From: an uncultured Christensenellaceae bacterium
GTDB taxonomy: Bacteria; Bacillota; Clostridia; Christensenellales; UBA3700
Reading direction: 5' to 3'
Assembly: GCA_944381365.1 (NCBI GenBank)
Contig: CALWKW010000002.1
Span: 449,952-513,951, forward strand
Length of the DNA stretch: 64,000 nt
Positions 44,209 through 52,272 of this stretch are shown here, one piece after another. Below the pieces are notes generated by a model, which saw only the letters and a program-made list of their open reading frames with translations, was not told the DNA's origin and did no database searches. The position numbers and the translations under genes were made by a program. Each line of letters opens with the position of its first letter. Within the stretch, counting starts at the first letter, position 1.

Positions 44209-44703
44209 ATGAAAAAGAAAAAAGTTTTATATTCTATATTGATTGCTCTTGTAATAATACTTGTCGTTACGGATATATTTATTCTAAATATGCATTTTTT
44301 GTTCAGGCTTTCAGACAGAAATCGTGCAAATCTTTCCTCTCTCAACAAAATCAGGACTTCTTCGACTAATGGCTATTTTGACGAGTTGGCAATACCTGAT
44401 GACGCAAAATATTATGATTTATGTTATGGACTATTGTCTGTAGGCAAAAAAGCGGAATACAATATCACTTATGACCAAGAAACTATAAAAGTAGAAGTAT
44501 ATTGCGTTTCTCTCGGAATGTTCTATTTTACAAAAGAAGAAGCTGAATTCAAAAAAATCAGTGACGAATATATACCATTCTCGACCTACAGAGTCTATGA
44601 CAATATAAGCTTAGCCATTGATGATAATAAAGCCGACAAAGAGCTATTCCTCATAGTCCACACCAAAGACTATGAAAAAGTCTATGACATTTTGATGGCA
44701 TAA
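44209..44703 (+). CDS. uncharacterised membrane-anchored protein, copy 1
   Basis: 164 residues: KKKK, one membrane helix (about 6-28, SILIALVIILVVTDIFIL), then a ~130-residue exterior domain with DDAKYYDLCYGLLSVGKKAE and a two-Cys pattern. I recognise no family. GAGGTGAG precedes the ATG. The gene is present twice with identical protein sequence. Confidence 0.8.
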   Translation: MKKKKVLYSILIALVIILVVTDIFILNMHFLFRLSDRNRANLSSLNKIRTSSTNGYFDELAIPDDAKYYDLCYGLLSVGKKAEYNITYDQETIKVEVYCVSLGMFYFTKEEAEFKKISDEYIPFSTYRVYDNISLAIDDNKADKELFLIVHTKDYEKVYDILMA

Positions 44704-44721
44704 TCAAGATTTGCCTATAAA

Positions 44722-44750
44722 AAAGCACCTGATAAAATTCAGGTGCTTTT
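44722..44750 (+). terminator. terminator, copy 1
   Basis: AAGCACCTGA pairs with TCAGGTGCTT around six bases, followed by a T run. Confidence 0.85.
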
Positions 44751-44830
44751 TGACTCTTTATTATAGAAAGATTAATAGACAATTCGATTTTGGAAAGTAA
44801 AACAGAATTAAAAAGTTTTTGCTTCCCCTA

Positions 44831-44859
44831 TTGAATTTCTTAACTCTATGTTGTATAAT
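44831..44859 (+). promoter_or_regulatory. promoter inside duplication copy 2
   Basis: TTGAAT (44831-44836), a 17-base spacer and TATAAT (44854-44859), identical to that of copy 1. Confidence 0.65.
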
Positions 44860-44945
44860 ATAATTAATGGTTTAATATTCAATTAATATACGAAAAATCT
44901 TTGCCTTGATAAGCATAAAATTCTTTTCTATAAGGAGGACTTTGT

Positions 44946-45050
44946 ATGAACAATAAAATCTCAAAAAAAGTCGTAATCACTTTATGTGCTTTAATAGGTG
45001 CACTTGTCATAATCAATATCGTCACAATATTTTGCACTTTTGCTGTATAA
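44946..45050 (+). CDS. 34-residue single-TM peptide, copy 2
   Basis: Identical in sequence to the gene at 44094-44198, with the same ribosome site. Confidence 0.7.
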   Translation: MNNKISKKVVITLCALIGALVIINIVTIFCTFAV

Positions 45051-45060
45051 GAGGTGAGTT

Positions 45061-45555
45061 ATGAAAAAGAAAAAAGTTTTATATTCTATATTGATTGCTC
45101 TTGTAATAATACTTGTCGTTACGGATATATTTATTCTAAATATGCATTTTTTGTTCAGGCTTTCAGACAGAAATCGTGCAAATCTTTCCTCTCTCAACAA
45201 AATCAGGACTTCTTCGACTAATGGCTATTTTGACGAGTTGGCAATACCTGATGACGCAAAATATTATGATTTATGTTATGGACTATTGTCTGTAGGCAAA
45301 AAAGCGGAATACAATATCACTTATGACCAAGAAACTATAAAAGTAGAAGTATATTGCGTTTCTCTCGGAATGTTCTATTTTACAAAAGAAGAAGCTGAAT
45401 TCAAAAAAATCAGTGACGAATATATACCATTCTCGACCTACAGAGTCTATGACAATATAAGCTTAGCCATTGATGATAATAAAGCCGACAAAGAGCTATT
45501 CCTCATAGTCCACACCAAAGACTATGAAAAAGTCTATGACATTTTGATGGCATAA
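45061..45555 (+). CDS. uncharacterised membrane-anchored protein, copy 2
   Basis: Encodes the same 164 residues as 44209-44703. No silent differences were seen in the coding region, so the duplication is recent or is kept uniform by gene conversion. Confidence 0.8.
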   Translation: MKKKKVLYSILIALVIILVVTDIFILNMHFLFRLSDRNRANLSSLNKIRTSSTNGYFDELAIPDDAKYYDLCYGLLSVGKKAEYNITYDQETIKVEVYCVSLGMFYFTKEEAEFKKISDEYIPFSTYRVYDNISLAIDDNKADKELFLIVHTKDYEKVYDILMA

Positions 45556-45573
45556 TCAAGATTTGCCTATAAA

Positions 45574-45605
45574 AAAGCACCTGATAAAATTCAGGTGCTT
45601 TTTTG
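45574..45605 (+). terminator. terminator, copy 2
   Basis: Same hairpin as copy 1, with one more T in the run. Confidence 0.85.
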
Positions 45606-45655
45606 ACTCTAAATAATTCTGTTTTATTTATATATCAATATAAGAATATTTGATA

Positions 45656-45684
45656 TTGAAATATATCTTTTTTGTTGATATAAT
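45656..45684 (+). promoter_or_regulatory. vegetative promoter of the sigma-factor gene
   Basis: TTGAAA (45656-45661), a 17-base spacer and TATAAT (45679-45684), 33 bases before the TTG start. Confidence 0.65.
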
Positions 45685-45717
45685 ATAAAAGCAGTTTAAT
45701 TACTTAGGGGATAAATC

Positions 45718-46287
45718 TTGGAGAGTGCAAAATTCAACAAGCTCATTCATCGTTTTAAAGGCGATATAAAAAGTTTTGATCAAATTTACGAATATTATTT
45801 CCCGAGAATCACAATCTATATAAATCGCAAATATTACAACTATCATATTGGCGAGGATATAGCTCAGGATTTTTTTGTCAAACTTTTTGATATCCAAATC
45901 CCCGACAAGATAGAATATCCTACTCTTTGGGTTTTTAAAATATGCGACAATCTCGCAAAAACTTTTTTAAAGTCTTCAAAAAACAACATTGCTTTGCCGC
46001 TTGAAGAAGATTATTGCCAAACTGAAGATATCGATAGCAATATTTCTCATCTTCAAAACGGCGGTATTTCCAAAGAAAACATCGATGCACTCAAAAATCT
46101 CGATGCTTTGACTCTCGAGATTTTTGTCATGTATTTTTGGGAGGGATACAATTATAAAGAAATCGCCATAAAACTAAACATGAGTCATGAGTCTGTAAGA
46201 CAAAAAGCATCGAGAGGATTAAAAAAATTAAAAAATCTTTTGATTAATTGTCACACTTTGATGTTTATCATTAGTCTATTAAGGTAG
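45718..46287 (+). CDS. ECF-like RNA polymerase sigma factor
   Basis: 189 residues from a TTG start, with AGGGG at suitable spacing. Region 2 (about 18-75) has FDQIYEYYFPRITIYI and GEDIAQDFFVKLFD, which fits promoter -10 recognition. Region 4 (about 125-180) has YNYKEIAIKLNMSHESVRQK, a helix-turn-helix for the -35. The linker between them is longer than in the simplest ECFs and carries DSNISHLQNGG. It is followed by a protease-like gene and a probable anti-sigma gene. A promoter matching the shared TGTCACACTTT motif lies at its 3' end and would drive the next two genes. Confidence 0.88.
   Translation: MESAKFNKLIHRFKGDIKSFDQIYEYYFPRITIYINRKYYNYHIGEDIAQDFFVKLFDIQIPDKIEYPTLWVFKICDNLAKTFLKSSKNNIALPLEEDYCQTEDIDSNISHLQNGGISKENIDALKNLDALTLEIFVMYFWEGYNYKEIAIKLNMSHESVRQKASRGLKKLKNLLINCHTLMFIISLLR
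46249..46278 (+). promoter_or_regulatory. candidate ECF promoter A (TGTCACACTTT-N13-AGTCTA)
   Basis: TGTCACACTTT (46249-46259), 13 bases, then AGTCTA (46273-46278), within the last codons of the sigma gene and about 25 bases before the protease-like gene. The -10 with GTCTA is typical of ECF promoters such as those of SigM/SigW. Confidence 0.6.
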
Positions 46288-46303
46288 AAAGGAGATTTTA
46301 CTA

Positions 46304-47482
46304 ATGATAAAAAAACTTACACTTGTTTTGATTGTGACAACATTGCTCTGTATAAGCTTTTCAGGAATTACGACCGAATTTGCTTATGCAGAAGTATCTT
46401 TCAAAGAATGCGATGAAGTATTCATATCTACCATACAAGAATTGCTTGATTCCCAAAATGCGGATAATACAGATATTCAAGCCGACAAAATTCTTTTGTA
46501 TGATATGGATATACAACCTTTAGGTTTTTTATATGAATTTAAAGGAAATGACAATTCAGGTTTTGCCGTTGTGATTGAAAACGATAAAAAATATGAATGC
46601 GTGGAAATATATTTTGATGCACAAAATCCTTATGGCCAACCAGAAGATAATACATACCCTGTCTATGCTGACACCATGAAATATCTCAACTATAACGGCG
46701 ACAAATATTGTGACGCACTTTCAGGAAATAAATTGCCTCAGTCGACAATAGAAACACTCAAAACCAAATCTTACAAGTCCTCAGGCGAACCTCTTGATGT
46801 GACAAAAGAAACGATAAATTATACCTATAAATCAAAAGACAAACATAATCTCGCATTTTCCATACCGAGTATATATGCTTCAGTAAATGACAAATCAAAT
46901 TGCGTTCCTATAATGGGTGCAAATATAATACAGTTTTATGATAGATATTGTACTGAATTGATACCCAACTATACTCCTGGAAGACCTATCGGGACTTTAT
47001 ATAGATATAATGCACCTTCAAACGAAACTGCTAGTGTGGTAAATATTTTGGCTCAAAAAATGGGCACTACATCTATCGGTACATCTATTGATCAATTCGA
47101 AGAAGGTATGAAAAAGTATTGCCAAGAAAAAGGATATACTTTTGCATACACAAGCTGTATGAACAACAAACAATTTGATTATTCTGTCGCAAAACAACAA
47201 CTCAAATCAAACAGACCAATCGCCTTATTTGTCGAGCCTTATACTATTGAGACCATCGAAGAAAGTGAGAATTATGACAATATAGGACATAGTTTTATGT
47301 CAGGAACTCATTCTATGGCAGTATTCGGTTATCTTGACATAACCTATACTCTCACAAACGGACAAAAACGCACAGACAGCTATCTTCAAGTAGCCACCGG
47401 AAACAGCTCGATTAAAAACGGCTATTGCAAATTGAGCAATAATACCACAATAGACGAAGCTTTATCGATAAGCATAACTTAA
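46304..47482 (+). CDS. secreted papain-like cysteine peptidase (C39-like)
   Basis: 392 residues. A signal peptide (about 1-29, cleavage after FAYA) is followed by a ~155-residue N-terminal region, then a papain-like domain. Cys200 in SNCVPIMGANIIQFYDRY is the likely nucleophile and His336 in GTHSMAVFGYL the likely base, with Asn367 in LQVATGNSS as a possible third residue. It lacks the usual Gln-loop in an obvious form. It is probably exported and acts on a peptide outside the membrane. GAAAGGAG precedes the ATG. Lying between sigma and anti-sigma genes, it may process a signal or bacteriocin-like substrate; this is inference. Confidence 0.7.
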   Translation: MIKKLTLVLIVTTLLCISFSGITTEFAYAEVSFKECDEVFISTIQELLDSQNADNTDIQADKILLYDMDIQPLGFLYEFKGNDNSGFAVVIENDKKYECVEIYFDAQNPYGQPEDNTYPVYADTMKYLNYNGDKYCDALSGNKLPQSTIETLKTKSYKSSGEPLDVTKETINYTYKSKDKHNLAFSIPSIYASVNDKSNCVPIMGANIIQFYDRYCTELIPNYTPGRPIGTLYRYNAPSNETASVVNILAQKMGTTSIGTSIDQFEEGMKKYCQEKGYTFAYTSCMNNKQFDYSVAKQQLKSNRPIALFVEPYTIETIEESENYDNIGHSFMSGTHSMAVFGYLDITYTLTNGQKRTDSYLQVATGNSSIKNGYCKLSNNTTIDEALSISIT

Positions 47483-47492
47483 AAGGAGAATT

Positions 47493-48176
47493 ATGAAAAA
47501 AGATTTGCGAAAACTTGCAAAAAAAGACCATAAGAAGATACTTGATGACAACAAAACTTTTTATGAAAAAATAACAACAGAAAACTATTCTTTGACCAAA
47601 AATTCAGAAAGTAAAAATAAATTTTCATGGAAGAAGTTTTCTTATGCTATGGCTGCCGTATTGCTTGTAATCGTAATATCTGCCACTATGCTGGTAATCT
47701 TCTTGCCGGACAATACTTCTGAAGAAGAAAAAAAGTATTATGCTGAGGAAAACTTCCTTACAGACATAGTAGAATACGAAAATATTGAAAGCAATTTAAA
47801 ATATTTCCATGTAGATAAAAATATAATCGATACTATATTCCTTACTTATGATTCATTGAGCGGAGATTACCTCTTTTATGATATTTTCGGAGCAAGGGAA
47901 GATTATATGGAAGATTGGAAAATCACAATTTGCGTAAATAAAGATTATGCGTTCCCTTATATTGAAGAATGGTACACTCAAAGTACGATTATTAATGAAT
48001 ATGAAGTAAAATACTATACAAAAAATTATATTGAAGAAGGTGTATTTGTATCCATTACAAAATCTCTTATTAAAATAAAAGAAGAAACCATATTAATAGA
48101 ATATACATGTTTGAATTTTGAACACGAAGAAAACAACTTTTTTGATTGGCTAGGTAATACTATTACCAAAAAATAA
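47493..48176 (+). CDS. probable membrane anti-sigma factor
   Basis: 227 residues: a basic cytoplasmic part (1-48, RKLAKKDHKKILDD), one TM helix (about 49-70, YAMAAVLLVIVISATML) and an extracytoplasmic domain of ~155 residues with YFHVDKNIIDTIFLTYDSL. This layout, and its place downstream of the sigma factor, fit a transmembrane anti-sigma factor. It shows no ZAS zinc motif, and the basic part is short, so this is a moderate-confidence call. AAGGAG precedes the ATG. Confidence 0.55.
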   Translation: MKKDLRKLAKKDHKKILDDNKTFYEKITTENYSLTKNSESKNKFSWKKFSYAMAAVLLVIVISATMLVIFLPDNTSEEEKKYYAEENFLTDIVEYENIESNLKYFHVDKNIIDTIFLTYDSLSGDYLFYDIFGAREDYMEDWKITICVNKDYAFPYIEEWYTQSTIINEYEVKYYTKNYIEEGVFVSITKSLIKIKEETILIEYTCLNFEHEENNFFDWLGNTITKK

Positions 48177-48192
48177 ATCTCTCACCCCCTAG

Positions 48193-48226
48193 ATAGAGCA
48201 AGCAAAATGCTTGCTCTATTTTTTTG
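48193..48226 (+). terminator. terminator after the anti-sigma gene
   Basis: TAGAGCAAGCA pairs with TGCTTGCTCTA around AAA, followed by seven T. Confidence 0.9.
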
Positions 48227-48246
48227 TGAAAAAATTTTTTATTCTT

Positions 48247-48276
48247 TGTCACACTTTGTGCTTTTTTATCAGTCTA
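48247..48276 (+). promoter_or_regulatory. candidate ECF promoter B (TGTCACACTTT-N13-AGTCTA)
   Basis: TGTCACACTTT (48247-48257), 13 bases, then AGTCTA (48271-48276). Sequence and spacing agree exactly with promoter A. It lies outside and upstream of the inverted repeat that brackets the next gene. Confidence 0.6.
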
Positions 48277-48295
48277 ATATATGTAGACAACATTT

Positions 48296-48310
48296 AATGT
48301 CGTTGGTATA
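48296..48310 (+). repeat. left arm of a 15-bp perfect inverted repeat
   Basis: AATGTCGTTGGTATA. The exact reverse complement lies at 48862-48876, so the two arms bracket the gene at 48326-48856. The left arm lies between the promoter and the ribosome site. Confidence 0.9.
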
Positions 48311-48325
48311 AACTAAGGAGGAAAT

Positions 48326-48856
48326 ATGACAAAAAGTAAAACAACAAATAAAATTTTATCCATCATTGTAATTATGTTATTTATTACAACATTATTTATG
48401 GTATTTTTACAAAATGGTATTAGCTTTGCTCAATTAAGTATTGAAGATTACTATAATAAAGGTATTAATGTTTCAACTCTTGATTATGAGGGAACCCATA
48501 ATAAATGTTGTTTTGATGTTAAAATCATAGCATCCAGCATTAATAATAGTTACGAAATTACCGATACAGAAATATTTGAAATTTACTTAACTGGTCGTGC
48601 ATGTAATATTTTATTTCCCGGCATGGTCGACTTTAAGTATGATATCGATTTTACCTTATTTAAAGATGGAAAACAAAAAGAAGTGGTAAATAAAAAATTT
48701 ACGATTGCTAAAGAAAAAGAAGTGGATAATAATGTAATTAGTGTATTTAAATCACATTATGGTAACGGAGAATATACTTTACATATAACAGGAACCATTG
48801 ATTCTGTAGATATAGAAAAAATAAATCATTCTATTAATTTCAAAATAGCAGAATAA
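48326..48856 (+). CDS. uncharacterised secreted or membrane-anchored protein in an inverted-repeat cassette
   Basis: 176 residues. An N-terminal hydrophobic segment (about 11-33, IIVIMLFITTLFMVFLQ, then ISFA) acts as a signal peptide or anchor. The rest is beta-rich (FDVKIIASSINNSYEITD; VDFKYDIDFTLFKDGKQKE), which resembles an Ig-like fold. I recognise no family. AAGGAGG precedes the ATG. Codon use is more AT-rich than in its neighbours, with many TTA and AAT codons, which suggests a separate origin. It follows promoter B. Confidence 0.65.
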   Translation: MTKSKTTNKILSIIVIMLFITTLFMVFLQNGISFAQLSIEDYYNKGINVSTLDYEGTHNKCCFDVKIIASSINNSYEITDTEIFEIYLTGRACNILFPGMVDFKYDIDFTLFKDGKQKEVVNKKFTIAKEKEVDNNVISVFKSHYGNGEYTLHITGTIDSVDIEKINHSINFKIAE

Positions 48857-48861
48857 AAAAA

Positions 48862-48876
48862 TATACCAACGACATT
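48862..48876 (+). repeat. right arm of the 15-bp inverted repeat
   Basis: TATACCAACGACATT, five bases after the stop codon. No T run follows, so it is not a simple terminator. Confidence 0.9.
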
Positions 48877-48883
48877 CTTCCTC

Positions 48884-48912
48884 TTGAATTATAGTGAATT
48901 ATATAATATAAT
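48884..48912 (+). promoter_or_regulatory. promoter of the ABC transporter operon
   Basis: TTGAAT (48884-48889), a 17-base spacer and TATAAT (48907-48912), starting just outside the right arm of the inverted repeat. Confidence 0.6.
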
Positions 48913-48941
48913 AAAATAAAAGCTAAGGTTGTAATTAAACA

Positions 48942-50111
48942 ATGAAAAATATATTTTATCTGTCTTTCAAAAAATTAAAAGAAGATTTACCACGCTCTGT
49001 CGTGCTTATATGTTGTATTGTATTGCTTAGCATAATGATTATGATATTTGGCAATATCTGTCAATATATTCAAATAAACTTTGAGGACATTCTTCTTCGT
49101 CAAGCCAATGAATACGGACTTGATATCAATATCATAGCTTTAAAAGATAAAAATTTAGATAATAAAGATTTGGAAACCACCATTAAAGATATTGAACAAC
49201 TTAATGAAAACTTTTCCTATTCTTCTGACTCCTGCTATGACAATATAGTTATAAACGGACGCAAATGCGATGTGCATGCCTATTTTTCTTACGGAATGAT
49301 TGAAGAATTCAAAATTGTCAAAGGCGAAAAACTAAGTGTTGATGCCGATGGAAAAAATTATATTTGGCTGTCGCAAGATTTTAAAGATTACACTATTGAA
49401 GATATCCTAACTTTAAATATAAATGGCACAGACAAAAGCTTTGTGGTAAAAGGCATCGTAGAAGGCTCTTTATCATATATAGATTTCAGATACACAAAAA
49501 TTCAATCTTTGAAATGTATTGACATGACTCAATATAAGGACTTTTCTGTAGTAAAAAATCTCAACAAACTTTATCACAGCTTGGAAAAGTACTACGGTAT
49601 AAGCTCTTTTTCTTCTAACAACAATTATCTTATTCAGTCTTCTATAATTTCTTCATACGACTCTGCAAACACATTCTATTCTGTGTCAGTAGCTGTATGC
49701 GTTTTTCTTATTGTCGTAACAATTGCACTTACGATACTGGGACTGATAAATTCTGTAAAAATAAACACTGATAAAAACCAGCAATTTTTTGCTATTCTCA
49801 GATCTATCGGGTTCAAAGAAAAAGATGTATTGCTCTACAATATGTTTTTGTGGATATTCTATATTCTTTTGGGCGTAACGATAGCCACTATAATATCGGC
49901 CGTTGTGCTTCATTTTTCATTAGGACATATATTGAGTACTTTCTTTGAACTTATAAATTGGGTAGGACTAAGTTATGTCACGGGATTTTGCTGGTGGATT
50001 CCGTTTATATGCATAGCAGTAATGTTTGCAATATGTATGATTGTGGCAAAAAAAGAAAGCAATCGCCTTTACAAAAAAGAAATTGCTGAAATGTTGAAGG
50101 GGGACGCATGA
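48942..50111 (+). CDS. ABC transporter permease, FtsX/MacB type
   Basis: 389 residues with one N-terminal TM helix (about 20-42), a large exterior domain (to ~245) and three C-terminal TM helices (about 250-275, 300-325, 350-375). LRSIGFKEKDVLLYNMFLW after the second helix is the FtsX-family pattern. It should pair with the second permease and the 225-residue ATPase. The ribosome site is weak. Its stop overlaps the next ATG by four bases. Confidence 0.85.
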   Translation: MKNIFYLSFKKLKEDLPRSVVLICCIVLLSIMIMIFGNICQYIQINFEDILLRQANEYGLDINIIALKDKNLDNKDLETTIKDIEQLNENFSYSSDSCYDNIVINGRKCDVHAYFSYGMIEEFKIVKGEKLSVDADGKNYIWLSQDFKDYTIEDILTLNINGTDKSFVVKGIVEGSLSYIDFRYTKIQSLKCIDMTQYKDFSVVKNLNKLYHSLEKYYGISSFSSNNNYLIQSSIISSYDSANTFYSVSVAVCVFLIVVTIALTILGLINSVKINTDKNQQFFAILRSIGFKEKDVLLYNMFLWIFYILLGVTIATIISAVVLHFSLGHILSTFFELINWVGLSYVTGFCWWIPFICIAVMFAICMIVAKKESNRLYKKEIAEMLKGDA

Positions 50112-51550
50112 AAATAAAAGAACTCGGATACCTCGCAAATTTAAGTATAAAATCTTCTAAAAAATCAAACAAAATAATCATACTGCTTCTTTCGGTAAGT
50201 ATGATTATAATCATCCCGGTTTTTGTATTTTGGATAAGCGTAAATGTCACGATAAACAACAAATTAAATGCCATTCCCTATATGCTTTTTTCACAAGCGA
50301 AAATGAAGGATTATCGCACAAACACCGCTTCTGACGAAAAAACTTTGTCAGGCTCAGAATATATTTCTGTATTCGATAATATACAATCTAAAATCGTGTA
50401 TGAAAAATATTATTTGACAAATGAGTTTTCTCTTGCAGATATAACTTTTTCCATAGATAACAAACAATATAATCTGGAAAATGACAAATTCAGATATTAC
50501 AACATAATAGACATCGAAAAAAGCTCTTATTTCTTTCCTGAAAATTTTAAATCTTATGGCTCGATTTTTGTAGAAAACTGCGGAAAATCATTCACAGAAA
50601 AAGGGAAAAAACAAGTCATTTTGTCCGAAATATTGCTGGAAACTCTCGGTATGACTACTAATGAAGTCTATGGCAAAAATATGAGCATTTTTATGTCAAA
50701 CGAGTTTCAGGAAGGATATCTTTGCTATGAATACGAAGTGGTAGGCATAATCAAAAAAGAACTCACTCAAATTTTTGAAGAAGATATCGATAATTTTATG
50801 AACGCACAATTATTCTTTTGCTCAAGCAATGTATATAATGACGAAGGCGAAGGAGTGTTAAAGCCTATTATGACAAACAATGATTATGAGTTTGTATATA
50901 AAAATATTGATAACAAAGATGATTTAAACAAAGAATATATGATGCTTGGTTTGGACGGCAGAGCTGATGCAAAAGATTATTTCAATCTCACAAAAATTTT
51001 TATTGAAGGCGAAGATTATCATGATTTGGCACGCATCAACAGCTATCTTTTTCAAAACTCAATCACACCGCAAAATTCGTCAATGTATGAAAATTACAAA
51101 ACGCTTTACAACGCAAGCAATATCGTTACGTTTATATTTGCTACCGCAGGTATTGTCCTTATTTTGATAACAATTTTATATTATTATCTCAATATAAAAC
51201 ACAATGTAAACAAACGACAAAATTTTTTCACGATAATGCGAGCAATAGGTGCTCATGACAGCGACATACCCAAAATATATATGATGCAATCCAATATACT
51301 TTGCGGAAAAGCTTCTCTAATCTTTGCCGTATTCGGATTTATACTCTGTGCATTAATAAAACTTATTATAGAGAATATTCTTGCATTAAGAGGATTGTCA
51401 GGCATAGTGAGTATTCCGTGGGCAAGTATTATATTTTCAGTAATAGGCATGATAGCTTTTATGTTTGCAATCACAAATCTCATTGCAATTCTATGCGTTG
51501 TAAAAATGTCAAAACAACCTATAATGAAAATTCTTCATAAAGAGCAATAA
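50108..51550 (+). CDS. second ABC transporter permease, FtsX/MacB type
   Basis: 480 residues with the same 1+3 TM layout: TM1 about 23-45, a ~300-residue exterior domain, TM2-4 from about 340. MRAIGAHDSDIPKIYMMQ is the FtsX pattern. The exterior domain is larger than in the first permease. GGGGG precedes the ATG, and a ribosome site for the ATPase follows at the end of the gene. The two permeases probably form a heterodimer. Confidence 0.85.
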   Translation: MKIKELGYLANLSIKSSKKSNKIIILLLSVSMIIIIPVFVFWISVNVTINNKLNAIPYMLFSQAKMKDYRTNTASDEKTLSGSEYISVFDNIQSKIVYEKYYLTNEFSLADITFSIDNKQYNLENDKFRYYNIIDIEKSSYFFPENFKSYGSIFVENCGKSFTEKGKKQVILSEILLETLGMTTNEVYGKNMSIFMSNEFQEGYLCYEYEVVGIIKKELTQIFEEDIDNFMNAQLFFCSSNVYNDEGEGVLKPIMTNNDYEFVYKNIDNKDDLNKEYMMLGLDGRADAKDYFNLTKIFIEGEDYHDLARINSYLFQNSITPQNSSMYENYKTLYNASNIVTFIFATAGIVLILITILYYYLNIKHNVNKRQNFFTIMRAIGAHDSDIPKIYMMQSNILCGKASLIFAVFGFILCALIKLIIENILALRGLSGIVSIPWASIIFSVIGMIAFMFAITNLIAILCVVKMSKQPIMKILHKEQ

Positions 51551-51559
51551 GGAGAAATT

Positions 51560-52237
51560 ATGATAAAAATAAAAAATTTGAGCAAAGTTTTCGGTCAAGG
51601 CGAAAGTCAGATTATAGCATTACATCAAATAGATTGCGAAATCGAAGAAGGAAAATTTGTCGCTCTTATCGGCAAATCGGGCAGCGGAAAGTCTACTCTT
51701 CTCAACATAATCGGTGCTTTGGAAAAACCAAGCGAAGGAGATGTGGAAATAGACGGAGTAAACCTCTTTTCCATGACTTCAAACGAACTTGCAGATTACA
51801 GAAACAAAAAACTCGGATATGTATTTCAGTCTTTTTATCTGGAGCCTGAATTTTCTGTATTGGAAAATGTGGCAATGCCTCTTCTGATAGCAGGAGTAAA
51901 TAAAAAAACAAGAGAGGACAAAGCAAAAGAATATATTGAAAAACTAGGTTTAAATACAAAAACAAACGAAAAAGTAAAAAATTTATCAGGCGGACAAAAA
52001 CAGCGTGTAGCAATAGCAAGAGCTTTGGTGAATGACCCTTCAATAATTTTGGCAGACGAGCCGACAGGTAATCTCGATACAGCAAACGGACAGGATGTAA
52101 TCAAAATATTAAGAGAAATCGCCGACAACAAAAAAACCGTTATTATGGTAACACACAATATGCAAGACGCAAAAATTGCTGACGAAACAATCGAACTTCA
52201 GGACGGCAAAATCGTCAATAGAAATATTAATGTATAA
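51560..52237 (+). CDS. ABC transporter ATPase, MacB/LolD type
   Basis: 225 residues. Walker A GKSGSGKST, Q-loop VFQSFYLEPEFSV, signature LSGGQKQRVAIARAL, Walker B ILADEPTGNLD and the switch TVIMVTHNM. It energises the FtsX-type permeases. AAGGAG precedes the ATG. Confidence 0.95.
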   Translation: MIKIKNLSKVFGQGESQIIALHQIDCEIEEGKFVALIGKSGSGKSTLLNIIGALEKPSEGDVEIDGVNLFSMTSNELADYRNKKLGYVFQSFYLEPEFSVLENVAMPLLIAGVNKKTREDKAKEYIEKLGLNTKTNEKVKNLSGGQKQRVAIARALVNDPSIILADEPTGNLDTANGQDVIKILREIADNKKTVIMVTHNMQDAKIADETIELQDGKIVNRNINV

Positions 52238-52272
52238 TATCAATAAATTCACTTAAGAAAAGGAAACCAAAT

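Larger units (their letters stand above)
43895..44746 (+). repeat. 852-bp tandem duplication, copy 1
   Basis: A complete unit: promoter, 34-residue gene, 164-residue gene and terminator. The next copy begins 852 bases later. Only two base differences are seen, both near the left end (AGATAAT/AGACAAT and TTGGGAAG/TTGGAAAG), with one T-run length difference at the right. Confidence 0.92.
44747..45599 (+). repeat. 852-bp tandem duplication, copy 2
   Basis: The second copy of the unit. The join with copy 1 lies in TTTTTGACTCT, a short motif that also follows copy 2 (about 45600-45610), so the duplication probably arose by recombination at this microhomology. Confidence 0.92.

Noticed and set aside
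43895..45603. Tandem repeat considered as a CRISPR or insertion sequence
   Set aside because: The unit holds two ordinary genes and a terminator, with no transposase, short repeat-spacer pattern or cas genes. No CRISPR array or recognisable transposase was seen anywhere in the window.
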